Assembly: GCA_014898415.1 (NCBI GenBank)
Contig: RCTD01000019.1
Coordinates: 868,001-932,000, forward strand
Origin: Stromatinia cepivora
Taxonomy: Eukaryota; Ascomycota; Leotiomycetes; Helotiales; Sclerotiniaceae
DNA length: 64,000 bases
Reading direction: 5' to 3'
The notes under the pieces were generated by a model. The model saw nothing but the letters and a program-made list of their open reading frames with translations, did no database searches and was not told where the DNA came from. Shown one piece after another: positions 12,242 to 23,500 of the stretch. Numbering within the stretch: the stretch's first letter is position 1; every line of letters begins with the position of its first letter. The translations under genes and the position numbers were made by a program.

Positions 12242-15175
12242 TTGTCTTTTAATCGATTTTATAATTATAAAATTATATTGAAAAGTAAAGGAAAACAAGT
12301 TTTGTATTATAATCCATTTTATAAAATGTCCTTGGAACAATTGAAAATTATCAAAGAATATATTATAAATAACTTTAGCAAAGATTTTATTGAATCCAAT
12401 CAAGCCTTTTATATTATACCCATTCTATTCATCAAGAAACCCAATGATAATTTGAGGTTCTATATAGACTTCAGATTATTGAATTCTTTGATATATAAGG
12501 ATCAATATCTTTTTTCTTTAATCAACGAAACGCTTTCTCAGCTTTCTGATACTAAAGTCTTTATCAAACTCGATATTCGTTAAACTTTCTATTATATAAG
12601 AATGGATCCTGCTTTGGAAAAATATATTACCTTCCGAACCTGATACAGATCATACAAATGCAAGGTTGTACTATTCGGATTAATAAATAATCCTGCAATC
12701 TATTAGTATTATATGAATGATATTTTATTCGATTATTTAAATATCTTCTATACAGTATATCTCGATAATATTCTAATTTATTCTGAGAACGAAAAAGAGT
12801 ATCAAATTTATATTAAACTAATTTTCGAACAATTAAAAGCTACTAGTTTATAAACAGATTTTAAGAAATACAAATTCAATATTATATACATCAAATATTT
12901 GAGCTTTATTATTTCTATTAAAGGAATAAAAATGAACCCTAAAAAAATTGAAGTAATTGAGAATTGGACCTTTCCGATAATAATGAAAGGGATTCAATCA
13001 TTCTTTGGTTTTTGCAATTTTTATTGATGATTCATTAAGGACTACAATATAATAGCGAAACCTTTCAATGAACTCATTAAAGCAAACATTAAATTCATAT
13101 TCGATAAAGTATACCAAAATACATTCAATATCTTAAAGAAAAAGCTTATCTCCGCTTTGTTTCTATAATATTATAATTATCGACTTCTCTGTATATTCAA
13201 AACAAATATATTCGATAGAATAATTATTAATGTATTATCACAATAATATAACGAAGATTGATTTCCTGTAATTTATTTCTTCAAAACCATAATTGCTGCT
13301 GAATTGAATTACAAAGTTTATGATAAGGAAATATTATCAATCATTTGATCTTTCAATCATTAGAAAACGGAATTCGCTGGTTCATTATATAAAATCAAAA
13401 TTTATACTGATTATAAAATCCTCGAATATTTTATAATTACTAAAACTCTCAATATCCAATAAACTCGCTGAACAAAAGTTTAATCGATTATAATTTCATC
13501 ATTATATACCATTCTGGAAAAGATAATCCTTTCGTCAATACCTTAATCTATCGGATCAACAAATTGGATTTTTAGAACTATACTAAAAAGAAGAATTATC
13601 TTTAGTAATTTATTAAAGACAATCAAATTGATACCGAAATCATAAAAAAAGCCTTACGAAAGTATTATCCAAACGAAACAGCGATTACTAGTATCGATTT
13701 GAATGAAATCGCTCTTCGATTCGATTTAGTTAATTGTATTATCGAAATAAATAAAACTACAAATAACTTATTAATATTCAAAATATAAACTATCCAAAAT
13801 CACAAGTATATATTATTCTAAAATGACTTTTTGCTTTACAATAACCATTTGGTAATATCTAACATCGATAATCTTTGAATTTACCTGATTTGTGAAGTCT
13901 ATAATTCTGTTTCCATTATTTATTCTAATATAAATAAAACCTACCTTTTATTATTTCAATAATATTATTAACCCAGAATACACAATATTGTAGCCAGATA
14001 TATATACAATTATCATATTTACAAATGCAATTCCATTTCATATAATCGTACCCCCAATTTATTGCATCCATTTCCGATTCTTAATCAAATATAGTAATAT
14101 ATCATTATAGATTATTACAGCTTTAATAAGGATAAATACGGATATAATAATATTTTAGTCATTATTGATCGATTAATAAAGCAAATTATCTTTATACCTT
14201 ATTATAAATCAATCGATACTCGAATTCAAATATAACTATATCTCTATTATATATATCGATATTATAATCCCTTTAATATTATAATATCAAATCGCGGCCT
14301 CTAATTTATATTACAGTTCTAAAAGGAATTCAGCCAAATCCTAAGAACCGATTTCAAACTATTTATTGCTCATTATCTTCAAATCGATAATTAAACTGAG
14401 ATTTATAATTAATACCTTCAATAGCGATTAAGATCGTTTATTAATTATTATTAAAATGATTGATTAGAATTCCTATCTATAATGAATTATATACAATTTA
14501 CTCTTCTACACAATTCTTTAAAAGGGTTCACACCCTACGAAACTCTATACGGGCATACACCGAAACATACATAGGAATGGAAGGAAGACGCTAATAAGCC
14601 AACAGACGATATGAATATATGTGATACCTATATATATACAAAACGCAATAGATTAGTTTTTGTATAAGCGAAAGAAGGTTTATTATATATCCAAACCAAG
14701 ATATCGAAATCCATAAATATTCATTAGCATAAAGTCGATTTCGATATCGGAGATTATATATAGCTCAATATAAAGAATTACCCTACTCAAAGATCATCCA
14801 AAAAGCTGGATTTCTTAATTCAAGGAAGATTCAAAATCATTGATCGATCTAGAAGCTTTTTCAAGTTCGAATTCCTGATTACAATAAAAATTCATCCTGT
14901 TTTCCCTTTAAATCGATTATACAAAATATATAACGATCCTTTTCCTAATTAGATATTCGAATCATCTCTGTCTATTAATATAATTAATGATTCGGAATAG
15001 AAAATGGAGAAGATTTTAATAATAAAGAAAATACGAAAAACTTTATTATATAAAGTCTTATAATTTAATAGCAATACCGATCTTACCTAATATCCTACTT
15101 CCGATCTTAAAACATTACTGCATTTCTTGCACGATTTTCACCTGACCAATCCAACATTACCTAATCCTTCTAATT
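12242..15175 (+). pseudogene. Gypsy K pol (RT, RNase H, integrase, chromodomain-like end)
   Basis: The RT fingers are clear at 12410-12583 (ILFIKKPNDNLRFYIDF, then FIKLDIR). The catalytic YxDD box reads YLDN at 12758-12769, consistent with a G-to-A change that removed the second aspartate. The RT thumb (KYLSFIIS, then IQSFFGFCNFY) follows at 12890-13030. RNase H-like sequence follows, then integrase at about 14,040-14,600 (ILVIIDRLIKQIIFIPYYKS; later TPYETLYGHTPKHT). The C-terminal YPTSDLK...FLHDFHLTNPTLP at about 15,080-15,170 resembles the chromodomain tail of fungal gypsy integrases. Stops interrupt it throughout. Confidence 0.85.
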
Positions 15176-15536
15176 AACTAATTGATTAAATAAAGCTCTA
15201 TAAAAACAAAAAGAATAATTATAATCATATAAATAATGATTCATCTATAAAATTAAAAGAAAGAAAAGTGTTCTTCAATACAGTAGACTAAATGTTATGA
15301 TTTTATGATGATATGTATATATACGATTATAAAAAGATCGAAAATCTATACAAATTAAAGAGAATTTGATTGTATATGTATATGGCCTGAGCTTTATACA
15401 ACAAACAAGCTGTCACCACCAAAATAATACAAAGGCAATATATTTCAAAAGCTTATACCTATAATCATTTCAAAAATTATACAAAAAGAAGCTTGAATAT
15501 AGTAAAAACGAAATATAATATTATCTCTATCGATTT

Positions 15537-15845
15537 CGTTCAATTTGGTTCATTTTGATCAATTTAATCGATTAACTTGATCGATTTCGGAATTGACTAT
15601 ATTAACCACCCATCATTATTATACCATAATTCAACCTCCTTCTTTTTTCTATTGAAGCTTTTTCCTTTCAAAAATTCCCTAAATCAAGGAGAATACAAAT
15701 CAATATTAATTTAACCAATTGATGAACGATTTGATTGATTTAATTAATTCATTTGTTATTTTGATCAATTTGATCGATTAATTTGATTAATTTGATTAAT
15801 TTCCAATAAATTGATTAAATCAATTAAAATAACTAATCTAATTGA
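15537..15845. repeat. Degenerate TTGATyrATT repeats inside gypsy K
   Basis: Two clusters (about 15,537-15,600 and 15,717-15,845) consist of short variants of TTGATCAATTTGATCGATTA and TTGATTAATT in series. They lie between the end of pol and the 3' LTR. They may be a RIP-eroded short tandem array or part of the 3' untranslated region. Confidence 0.5.
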
Positions 15846-15947
15846 TTTAAAGCTTATAAATCTTTACAAAAACTGGTTTCCGATAAAATAACAATGGAAT
15901 AAAGGAGTGAAACGCTTAAAGGCGAGTTTTTCCGAAAGAGGGGGTAA

Positions 15948-16229
15948 TATCACAAATCGTAAATCACAGGAGGTTAATCATATAATACTTCTTATCTCCT
16001 ATATCAATTTATAAGTTAATCATCTATATATATACATTACAAATCATACAATTTAGTATAATAAAATAGTAACCCTAATAACGTTTACGCACAACTCTAC
16101 AGCCCATAAATAGATATTTGTATATATATATCTAGTTGCTCCTTACAAACCATAATTCTTCAGTTGTAGATTCTAAAGAACATAATTGACCCTGTTTATT
16201 CAGCTCTACTACGGCTCTTGTGCGTCACA
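15948..16229 (+). repeat. Gypsy K 3' LTR
   Basis: This is the partner of the 9188-9469 LTR and has the same 282-bp length. Here the inner (left) end is mutated (TATCACAAATCGTAAATCAC) and the outer end is intact (CTACGGCTCTTGTGCGTCACA). Confidence 0.92.
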
Positions 16230-16234
16230 ATATA

Positions 16235-16504
16235 TAACTAATAATATTGAATAATATTGAATATAGATTCTTAGTCTTCAATTTTGAAGATATAGTTTTC
16301 TTATATATTCTTTTCGAATCCTTTTATATATTAATATTTGATTTTCATTCATCGATTCGAATAAAGGTTTATTATTTTAATTATTTTAATTAATATTATA
16401 AAGGCTTTTTATTTGAATATTCTTGATATTCAATTAATTAGATTTCTTTATTTGAATATTTCTGTATCGATGAATTTAATTATAGTACGAATAGTATTAT
16501 TTCG
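16235..16504 (+). repeat. 402-bp tandem repeat, copy 1, right part
   Basis: This resumes copy 1 of the tandem repeat after the gypsy K insertion. ACTAATAATATTGAATAA at its start matches GCTAATAATATTGAATAA in copy 2. The pieces 132 + 270 bp sum to 402 bp. Confidence 0.75.
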
Positions 16505-16906
16505 TGTTGGAGATCACGTATTTGAAGATGATAAATCTTATATTTTAGAAGTAGTGGTTTAGAGATTATAATGGAATAAGCAATTATGAAGTTATAATAA
16601 TAATATAGGGTTATATAGTGATATTATATTGTATATAGCTAATAATATTGAATAATTTTTGGATTCAGATTCTTAACTTTCAATATTGAGGGTATAGGCT
16701 TTTTATATGTTCTTTCTGAATTCTTTTATATATCAATACTTAATTTTTATTTATTGATTTGAATAAAGGTTTATCATTTTAATTATTTTGATTAGTATTA
16801 TAAAGGTTTTTTATTTGAATAACCCTAGTATTCGATTAATTAGGTTTCTTTATTTCAATACTCTTGTATCGATGATTTCGATTATAATATAAATAATATC
16901 ATATAA
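16505..16906 (+). repeat. 402-bp tandem repeat, copy 2
   Basis: It starts TGTTGGAGATCACG directly after copy 1, with no sequence between them. Its end is set by length and alignment to copy 1 (both share TGTATCGATGA near the end). The TG start suggests an LTR, so the pair may be two solo LTRs fused head to tail or a short satellite. No coding content is seen. Confidence 0.65.
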
Positions 16907-18009
16907 TAATAGTACGAATTATATGATTATAGTATTAATAGTATTATATGAATACGAATATAATATTTGAAGATTCATAATGATTTATGAATTTTATATT
17001 AAAGAATGTAAAGAAAATATGAAATTTCTTTAAATTTATTGAAATATTATTATTTTATTATAAAAAGATATTTTTCTTAAAAATATTAATTCCTTTTTTC
17101 AATTAATAATTTAAAATGTTTAAGATGATATTTATTAAATTATAACACTCGCTCTTAATAGATATCCTCTTTAAAATAATATTTAATACAAATTTTTATA
17201 TTTCAATTTAATATTATAAATATCTCTTATTCTTTCGAAAGAAAGTTTAATTTAATTTGATTTTTAGAATTATTTCATTATTTTTATGATAATTTTTATA
17301 ACCACCCCCATTATTTTTATAATAATATTTTATAATTGTTTTTATTATTTCTTAGAATAATTTCTGCAATTACTTTTTATTATTATTTATATAATTTTTA
17401 TAGATATTTCTATTATTACTTTTATAATCTTTTTAATTATTTTTATCAAATATTTTAACCTGAAATTAAATATATTATTATTATTATTAATATAAATATC
17501 TCTTTTGAAAAAAAGATTTTTTAACATTCTTTTTAGAACCTAAGGAATTTATTTAATTCAGGACTTATTTTCTATTTATTTATTAATAATAAATTTTATT
17601 TTTTAATTAGTATTTTTGAAGGAGGATACTTTTTAATCTAATTTAATAGATTTTTTAATATAATCTTTATTTCAATATTAATATATATTTACTTAGATTA
17701 CTACTTCTATTTAAATAATAATTTAAATATTTTCGAGGATTAATAATCTAATCTTTATTAAACTCCATTAGTATTTTTGAAAAAGAATACTATTTATATA
17801 ATCCTTATTTTGATTTTATATATCTATTCAAATTATTAATTTATATTTCGATATTCAGGATTATTTATTTGAATTTTTATTAATTCAAATATTTCAAGGA
17901 TTCCTTTTTAAAAGTTAATTTTTATTTATTATTTATAATTTTAAATAAATTTATAAAAATAATTCGAAATCCTTATTAAAAACTCTTTAAAAGTAAACAA
18001 ACTTTTAAA
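16907..18009. other. Very AT-rich stretch, probable decayed copia H pol
   Basis: No open frame is convincing. It lies directly downstream (on the minus strand) of the copia gag remnant H, so it may be badly eroded pol sequence. I recognise no pol motif, so this stays positional inference. Confidence 0.35.
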
Positions 18010-18035
18010 TTCCTCTTTTAAATTCAATTAAATTC

Positions 18036-18077
<42 letters not shown>

Positions 18078-18717
18078 TCTTTTAAAATAATTTTTGATAT
18101 AAAGTTTAAGATTCTTTTTAAAATATTTATTTTTTAAAAGATTCTTTTTATTACAAAAATTATATTTTTTAATTTGAATATTATTTAAGGATTTATTAAG
18201 TTTATCAATTTTATTAATTTCAAAACAATTTATCATTTTAGCTTCTTTTGATATTAATTCAAAATATAATTCATTGAAATCAATATCATTATTACCCCTT
18301 AATTCTTTTGATAATTCTTTAGTTTTTCTTGATTTAAAAGAATCAAAAGAATTATTTAATCCATTAAATAATATACAAATTATAAAAGGTTTTTGAATTT
18401 CATATTTTAATTCTTTTAAATAAATATGAGATGATTGAATATTATTTATATAATCATCTATATTATTAAAATTATCATAATTAGATTTTAATTAAATCTA
18501 ATAAAGATTCACCAAATGAATTATTAATAGAATCCCAAAGCTCTTTTAAACCTAGTTTTTCTTTAAACCTTTCAATTAAATTATTATTAATTATTGATTT
18601 GATTGTAGTTAAAACTTTAATTGAATTATTATTAAATTCATTTAATTTAAATTTATAATTTATATGAAATTCATTTGATATAAAATTATAATTTTTAAAA
18701 TATAATAATTTATCAGA
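18010..18717 (-). pseudogene. Ty1/copia gag remnant H (UBN2-type)
   Basis: On the minus strand the sequence reads SDKLLYFKNYNFISNEF, then TTIKSIINNNLIERF, then LKELWDSINNSFGESLLDL, then LKELKYEIQKPFIICILFNGL, then FKSRKTKELSKELRG. This follows the layout of UBN2-type copia gag proteins. A degraded zinc knuckle (FCNKKNLLKNKYFKKN) and a poly-Asn run come next. A frameshift near 18,480 separates two open stretches (18744-18481 and 18236-18024, with recognisable sequence between them). The N-terminus is missing because gypsy B inserted at 18718; the ATG at 18744 lies inside the gypsy LTR and is not the native start. Confidence 0.8.
18038..18077. repeat. (ATT)n microsatellite
   Basis: About thirteen ATT units in a row. 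On the minus strand they encode the poly-Asn run in the copia H gag remnant. Confidence 0.95.
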
Positions 18718-19037
18718 TGTTACGGGAGCTGCCTCTAGGGTCACGTGGAAGTGGCTAGAGATCTCTTGAGATGGTTTAGACTAAACTTCAAATAGGAATT
18801 CAATAAGATTGATAACTGATTGTAATTCTTGTAACTATAATAATGAAACTAATGATTGTTTTTAAGTATAAAACTCTACATTATAATGAAATCTATTCCT
18901 TTATATAAACCTTCGTTTTTTATTATCCCATTGATCCCATCATATCCCACCAAATAAAAGCAATAGGATCCAATAGGAATCTTTAATCTTATAACTTCCT
19001 AATTATATAACTCAGTATATTAAATACCATCGTAACA
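18718..19037 (-). repeat. Gypsy B 3' LTR
   Basis: This 320-bp stretch has short inverted ends, TGTTACG...CGTAACA. A purine tract on the minus strand (AGAAAGGGAATAA) ends directly at 19038, as expected before a 3' LTR. The partner LTR would be outside the window, so the call rests on the termini, the purine tract and position. Confidence 0.72.
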
Positions 19038-19056
19038 TTATTCCCTTTCTAGTTTA

Positions 19057-19734
19057 ATGCTTATCCCAAATATTCATAAAATAAATTTCCCTTATTTAAT
19101 TAATTCCGTAATGCCTTCCTTTCTATTTATTATAATATCCGTTATTCGTTCTTCAAAATCTATTGCTAATCGTAAAAATATTTATTTTCGTTTTAAAGAC
19201 AAAGGTATCATTATATCTTACAAATGTAATCGCTGTTTGAAGAAAAACCTTGAATATCGGGTGCTTCTAAATGCTGTGCACTATGATGAGTGTATAAAGA
19301 GTGTGGGCAATGATCATTGTAATATGTATGGTTACTCTACAGGCGATTAATTTTGTATTAATTTTGAGAAAAAGTGTTTTGAATTCGAGAAGGAGAAGGC
19401 TACGAATATTATAACTGAAGCAATTGTTCGGCTAGTTTGTTTGCAAAGGTAGAAATGTGTTTTATGGGAAAAGGTTGATAAAATACTTTAATATAATCTT
19501 TGTACTATTAAAGCTTTTGAAGAGTTTGAGATTAAAGAATAGCAATTGGAAAATGAATATATTAAGAAGGAGAAGGAAACAGCATCTGTTTTTGGTACTG
19601 ATCCTAATAACAATTCCTTTACTTTCGATTTTTTTTTTTTGGATCCTTCGATTCTCGTTTCAATGGATTCTCTGTCTTTCTGAGTAGATCCGGATATTAC
19701 TGATGGAATACCTCCAACTTTTCGGAATAGTTGA
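19057..19734 (+). pseudogene. Antisense reading frame at the 3' end of gypsy B, Cys-rich
   Basis: One plus-strand frame runs 226 codons from ATG 19057 to TGA 19732-19734, antisense to gypsy B. The first 97 codons are open. The rest is broken by a few TAA, TAG and TGA codons of RIP type. Residues in 19201-19350 show YKCNRCLKKNLEYRVLLNAV, then HYDECIKS and NDHCNMYGY. If two Tyr residues were Cys before G-to-A mutation, this would be a CxxC...C...CxxC zinc-binding arrangement. The C-terminal part is charged (EKEKATNIITEAIVRL). The end, GGIPPTFRNS, lies opposite the chromodomain tail EKLEVFHQ of gypsy B, so the two frames overlap on opposite strands. From memory, similar hypothetical proteins are annotated widely in Leotiomycete genomes. 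No function is known to me. Confidence 0.6.
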
Positions 19735-20034
19735 AGTTTATTTTTGATTCCCATGAATTTTCGGTATATGGATAATCTAACCATTTGATCAAATATTTAA
19801 TTATACCTTTAACGTATTTACAATCTAATATTATTTCGATATTATATATAATATTCGGATTGATTGGTTCGATTTCTATTAATAATACATTTGGCACTTT
19901 TGATGATACTGATTCGAATAAGGATATATAGAATACTGAATGGATATTTATTATATCTAATAGTTTTAACCAATAATTAACAATTCCTATTACCTTATCA
20001 ATCTTAAATAATCCTAGTTTCCTATAATCGAATT
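19680..20034 (-). pseudogene. Gypsy B integrase C-terminus with chromodomain
   Basis: The minus strand reads DYRKLGLFKIDKVIGIVNYW (the GPY/F-like integrase module), then IEPINPNIIYNIEIILDCKY and IKYLIKWLDYPYTENSWES, then FNYSEKLEVFHQ. The second part is a chromodomain, with the YLIKW and ENSWE signature. Chromodomains target integration to heterochromatin, which fits the surroundings. Copia A interrupts the gene at 20035. Confidence 0.87.
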
Positions 20035-20200
20035 TGTTGGAAATGAGGCCATCATAGGATTAGAATTGAGGTCACGAGACCACAATAGTACACAGACCAT
20101 ATTTGGGGATAACTTTAATTCTATTCCTACTAAAATTATAAATCCTTAATTCAATTTATATAATCAACAATATTATTACTTCCTGTACCAAAAGTTAATA
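20035..20200 (+). repeat. Copia A 5' LTR
   Basis: It starts TGTTGGAAATGAGGCC and ends AAAGTTAATA. The same 166-bp LTR occurs at 25356, 37121, 50705 and (reversed) 59124. Confidence 0.93.
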
Positions 20201-20579
20201 GGTTATAAGATCCGATTGTATAGTAGTAATTAAAAAGCAAAACAAATCGAAAAAGGATTAGTATAGTTAATAAAGATGGAACAAAATGAAAATCAGAGTT
20301 TTTATATAGTATTATCAAAGTAGAGTTGAAATATAATAATACAGTTTATAATTTATAATATTATAGATCAAAACGAAAAGCAATCTATACAATATTGATA
20401 TAGAATTATAATAGAGGCGAAAAGCAAGTTTGTATAATTACAAGAAAATATATCACAATACAATCTTACGAATTTTTTTTATTGTTTTATTTTTATATTT
20501 TTTTTTATTATTTTGAATTTATTTGTTATATACTTTTTTTTTTTAAAACTGTTTTAAAAATCTGAAGATTATTTTCGAT

Positions 20580-23500
20580 ACCTATCAAATAGTAAGAAAT
20601 CTTTATAATATCGGAATCAAACAATCCTTTGAAGCTCGATCAAAATAATTATAAGCAATGGTTCAGATAAACAAAAATATAATTGAAAGAGAAAGGATAG
20701 TTTTATATAATTGATCAAATACTAAATGAATATATATAGATTGCAGGACCCAATATAGCATTTACTTATGAAATCAATGGTTATATATATTACAATATCG
20801 AGTTGAAATCGGAATACTTAAAGGACAAAGCGAATACATTATTATATATTTGTACAATATTCAATAATAACAATAAAGCTTTTATTAACGAATATTCAAT
20901 AGTATATATATTTTGGAAATATTTTAAATCAAAATATACCAGAATCAATATAATTATAATTAATATATATATAACAATAATCTAGAACTTCAAATTCCAA
21001 TTCAATATTTATCCCAATATAATCATTATCGAAGTTTGGGATAAACTAAAAAAGTATAGAAAAAAACTAGAAATTATAAATGAAAGCTATTGATCAATAT
21101 ATCAAAATATTGTTTTGTTTTTGATTTTAATATATAATCTTTTAATCGATTATCAAAGAATAATAGATATATTGGATATCTAAATCAGTTTTAGTATTGA
21201 TGATAAGATCAAGTATTTATAAATTAAGGAATTTCATTTTAAAAATGGATTAAAGTTAACACAAATTGTAAAAGAATTTAAATATACTTCTCGATACCAA
21301 GAACCAGATTTCGAGATCCCAAATAATACTTATGATTTGTATCAAAGGGAAGATTATTATATACAAGATTGCTTGTATTTAATATAAGCCAATAAACTCC
21401 TTCATAATTATCTTTGTTACCAAAGGAGAAAAGGATCATCGAATCCGAAGAAGATTTATTTCAATAAAAAGGATTAAGTATACCCTGCTAACAATATCTT
21501 TAAATCAGATTCCGATATTAAAGATATAATAGAGGAAGATTGTAATTTGATAAAGGAAACCATTAATAAGGCTTTTTTTAACAAATAGTATACTAATACA
21601 GATACTTCTTTATATATATCTGATCAACCTTTATTATTCAAATCAATAGAATCTATTACCAAACAAAGGATAAAAATTGATGAGGGAATAATATATTATC
21701 GCTATTAGGGTTTAATAGATATAATATACGAAAATGATTTTAAAATACTATTTTCAAATATGTTATATATATCAAGGTTAGAAGTAAACTTACTGTCAGG
21801 AAAAAGAATCTATAAAACAGAATTGCAAAAGGAATTCAATTCTTATTATATATATTTCAAAAAGGACAATAAGAAAGTCATTTGTACTAAAATACAAAAC
21901 AGAATGTATATGGTTTTATATATAACCAAAGGATATAAGGATATAATTTTCTGTTCTAATGTATACCAAAATGATTAGGAAAAAGGCTTTTCTTTAAAGA
22001 TAATCGATGGTATCAAAGGTATCGATAATAAATTAACATTTAAAGAGAAAAAGAGATATCTATTATAGCATCGAAGATTCAATTATCTAGATCCAGATAA
22101 AATCAAGAATTTATATAAGATATCCAATATAATCAAACCAATAAAGGTCCCAATTGAATTAGATATCTACGAAGTATATATACTCATCAAAATAATCAAT
22201 TGTATTCCAAAATAATTGAGTCTATACAAATTAAAGAGACTCGAATTTATATATTTCGATATTACAGAATCATTCCCAAAATCGATTCGAGGGAATCGTT
22301 ATTTCATATTGATTATTGATAATTATACAAAAGTAAATTGGATTATACTATTTAAACAAAAAGACAATACAATTCAAATATTGAAAATTTGGAAAAAGAA
22401 AATGGAATTAATTATTGGAGAAAAGATCATTATAATTAGGATTAATAATACACCGGAACTCCTATAAGCTATTCATAAATGGTTATTAAATATACGATCC
22501 GAAATTATAACAATTGCTTCTTTATATCAAAACAGATTTGCAAAACAGAATATAAGAATTGTAAAGGCAGATATGAAAATAATATTAAAAGAAACTGGAT
22601 TACCATTAAAATTTTGAAACAAAGCTGTAAAGTATGATATTTATATCAGGAATCACATTAGTATTGGTTCTGATATAAATAAAATAAATTAATCCCTTAT
22701 AGAAGCTTTTATAGATATAATATTAGATATAAAGATATACAAAGTTTGGGGAAGCAAATGTTATACTTATATCAATCCCAAGATTATTCCGAAAGAATAA
22801 AGATACAATAAATTACGGGATACTTCGAAAATCGGTGTATTTCTAGAATACTCAAAAGTTATAAACAAATATATCAAAATATATTCTCCAAAATTAGATT
22901 ATATATTTCGATTAAACAAAATAATTATAAATAAATCTTATCAAGGAGAAGATTTGGATTTTAAATTAAGAAATTATGAATCAGGTTTACAAGGAATAAA
23001 GAATATAAAGTTAGATCGAAAACCTCGCAGTAGATCGGCAATAAATAAGGCATTTTCTTCATCTTCAATACCAAACGCGATATCTATATCACCTTTATTC
23101 CAAGCATTCTCTTTAGTAGATATTATACCGAATTTAATGATTATATTAAGCACCCCAATTATCGAATTGAAACCAGATAAATTAGATATATCAATACCAA
23201 TATACAATAAAAATAAAGATGATAATATTCAGAAAACAAATTAAGAATCTTCTTTCAAGGATATTTCAGATATCGAATCCATTATTTCAAAGGGTTCAAT
23301 CTAAGAATCAACTTTTGTAAACTCTGAATCTATATTAAAAGCAAAATTTAAGATCGTTTTAAATTTTGTTGATAAATTTATTTCAATAGAATCAAAAAAC
23401 GAAGTAAATCCATAATTATCTGAGATCAAATAAAAGAATGAAATGAATCTTGAAAACGAATCTTTAAGGTATCTAATACAAAAACAGAAAAAAGATATAG

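Larger units (their letters stand above)
9188..16229 (+). mobile_element. Ty3/gypsy LTR retrotransposon K, full length, RIP-inactivated
   Basis: The element is 7,042 bp with two LTRs of exactly 282 bp (9188-9469 and 15948-16229) and a perfect 5-bp TSD, atata, at 9183-9187 and 16230-16234. A purine tract (GAAAGAGGGGG, 15934-15944) precedes the 3' LTR. Gag, reverse transcriptase, RNase H, integrase and a chromodomain-like C-terminus can be followed in order on the plus strand. In-frame stops are almost all TAA/TAG, as expected from C-to-T changes at CAA/CAG. It cannot encode functional proteins. Confidence 0.93.

Noticed and set aside
15537..15845. CRISPR-like or regularly spaced array
   Set aside because: Units are short, degenerate and unspaced, and a fungal nuclear context makes CRISPR implausible.
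18481..18744. A complete gag gene starting MTLEAAPVTSDK
   Set aside because: The ATG and first residues lie within the gypsy B LTR (18718-19037); the native copia N-terminus was cut off by the insertion.
19057..19350. Host gene encoding a small zinc-finger-like protein
   Set aside because: It lies antisense within gypsy B between LTR and chromodomain and overlaps the chromodomain frame, so it is treated as a transposon antisense ORF.
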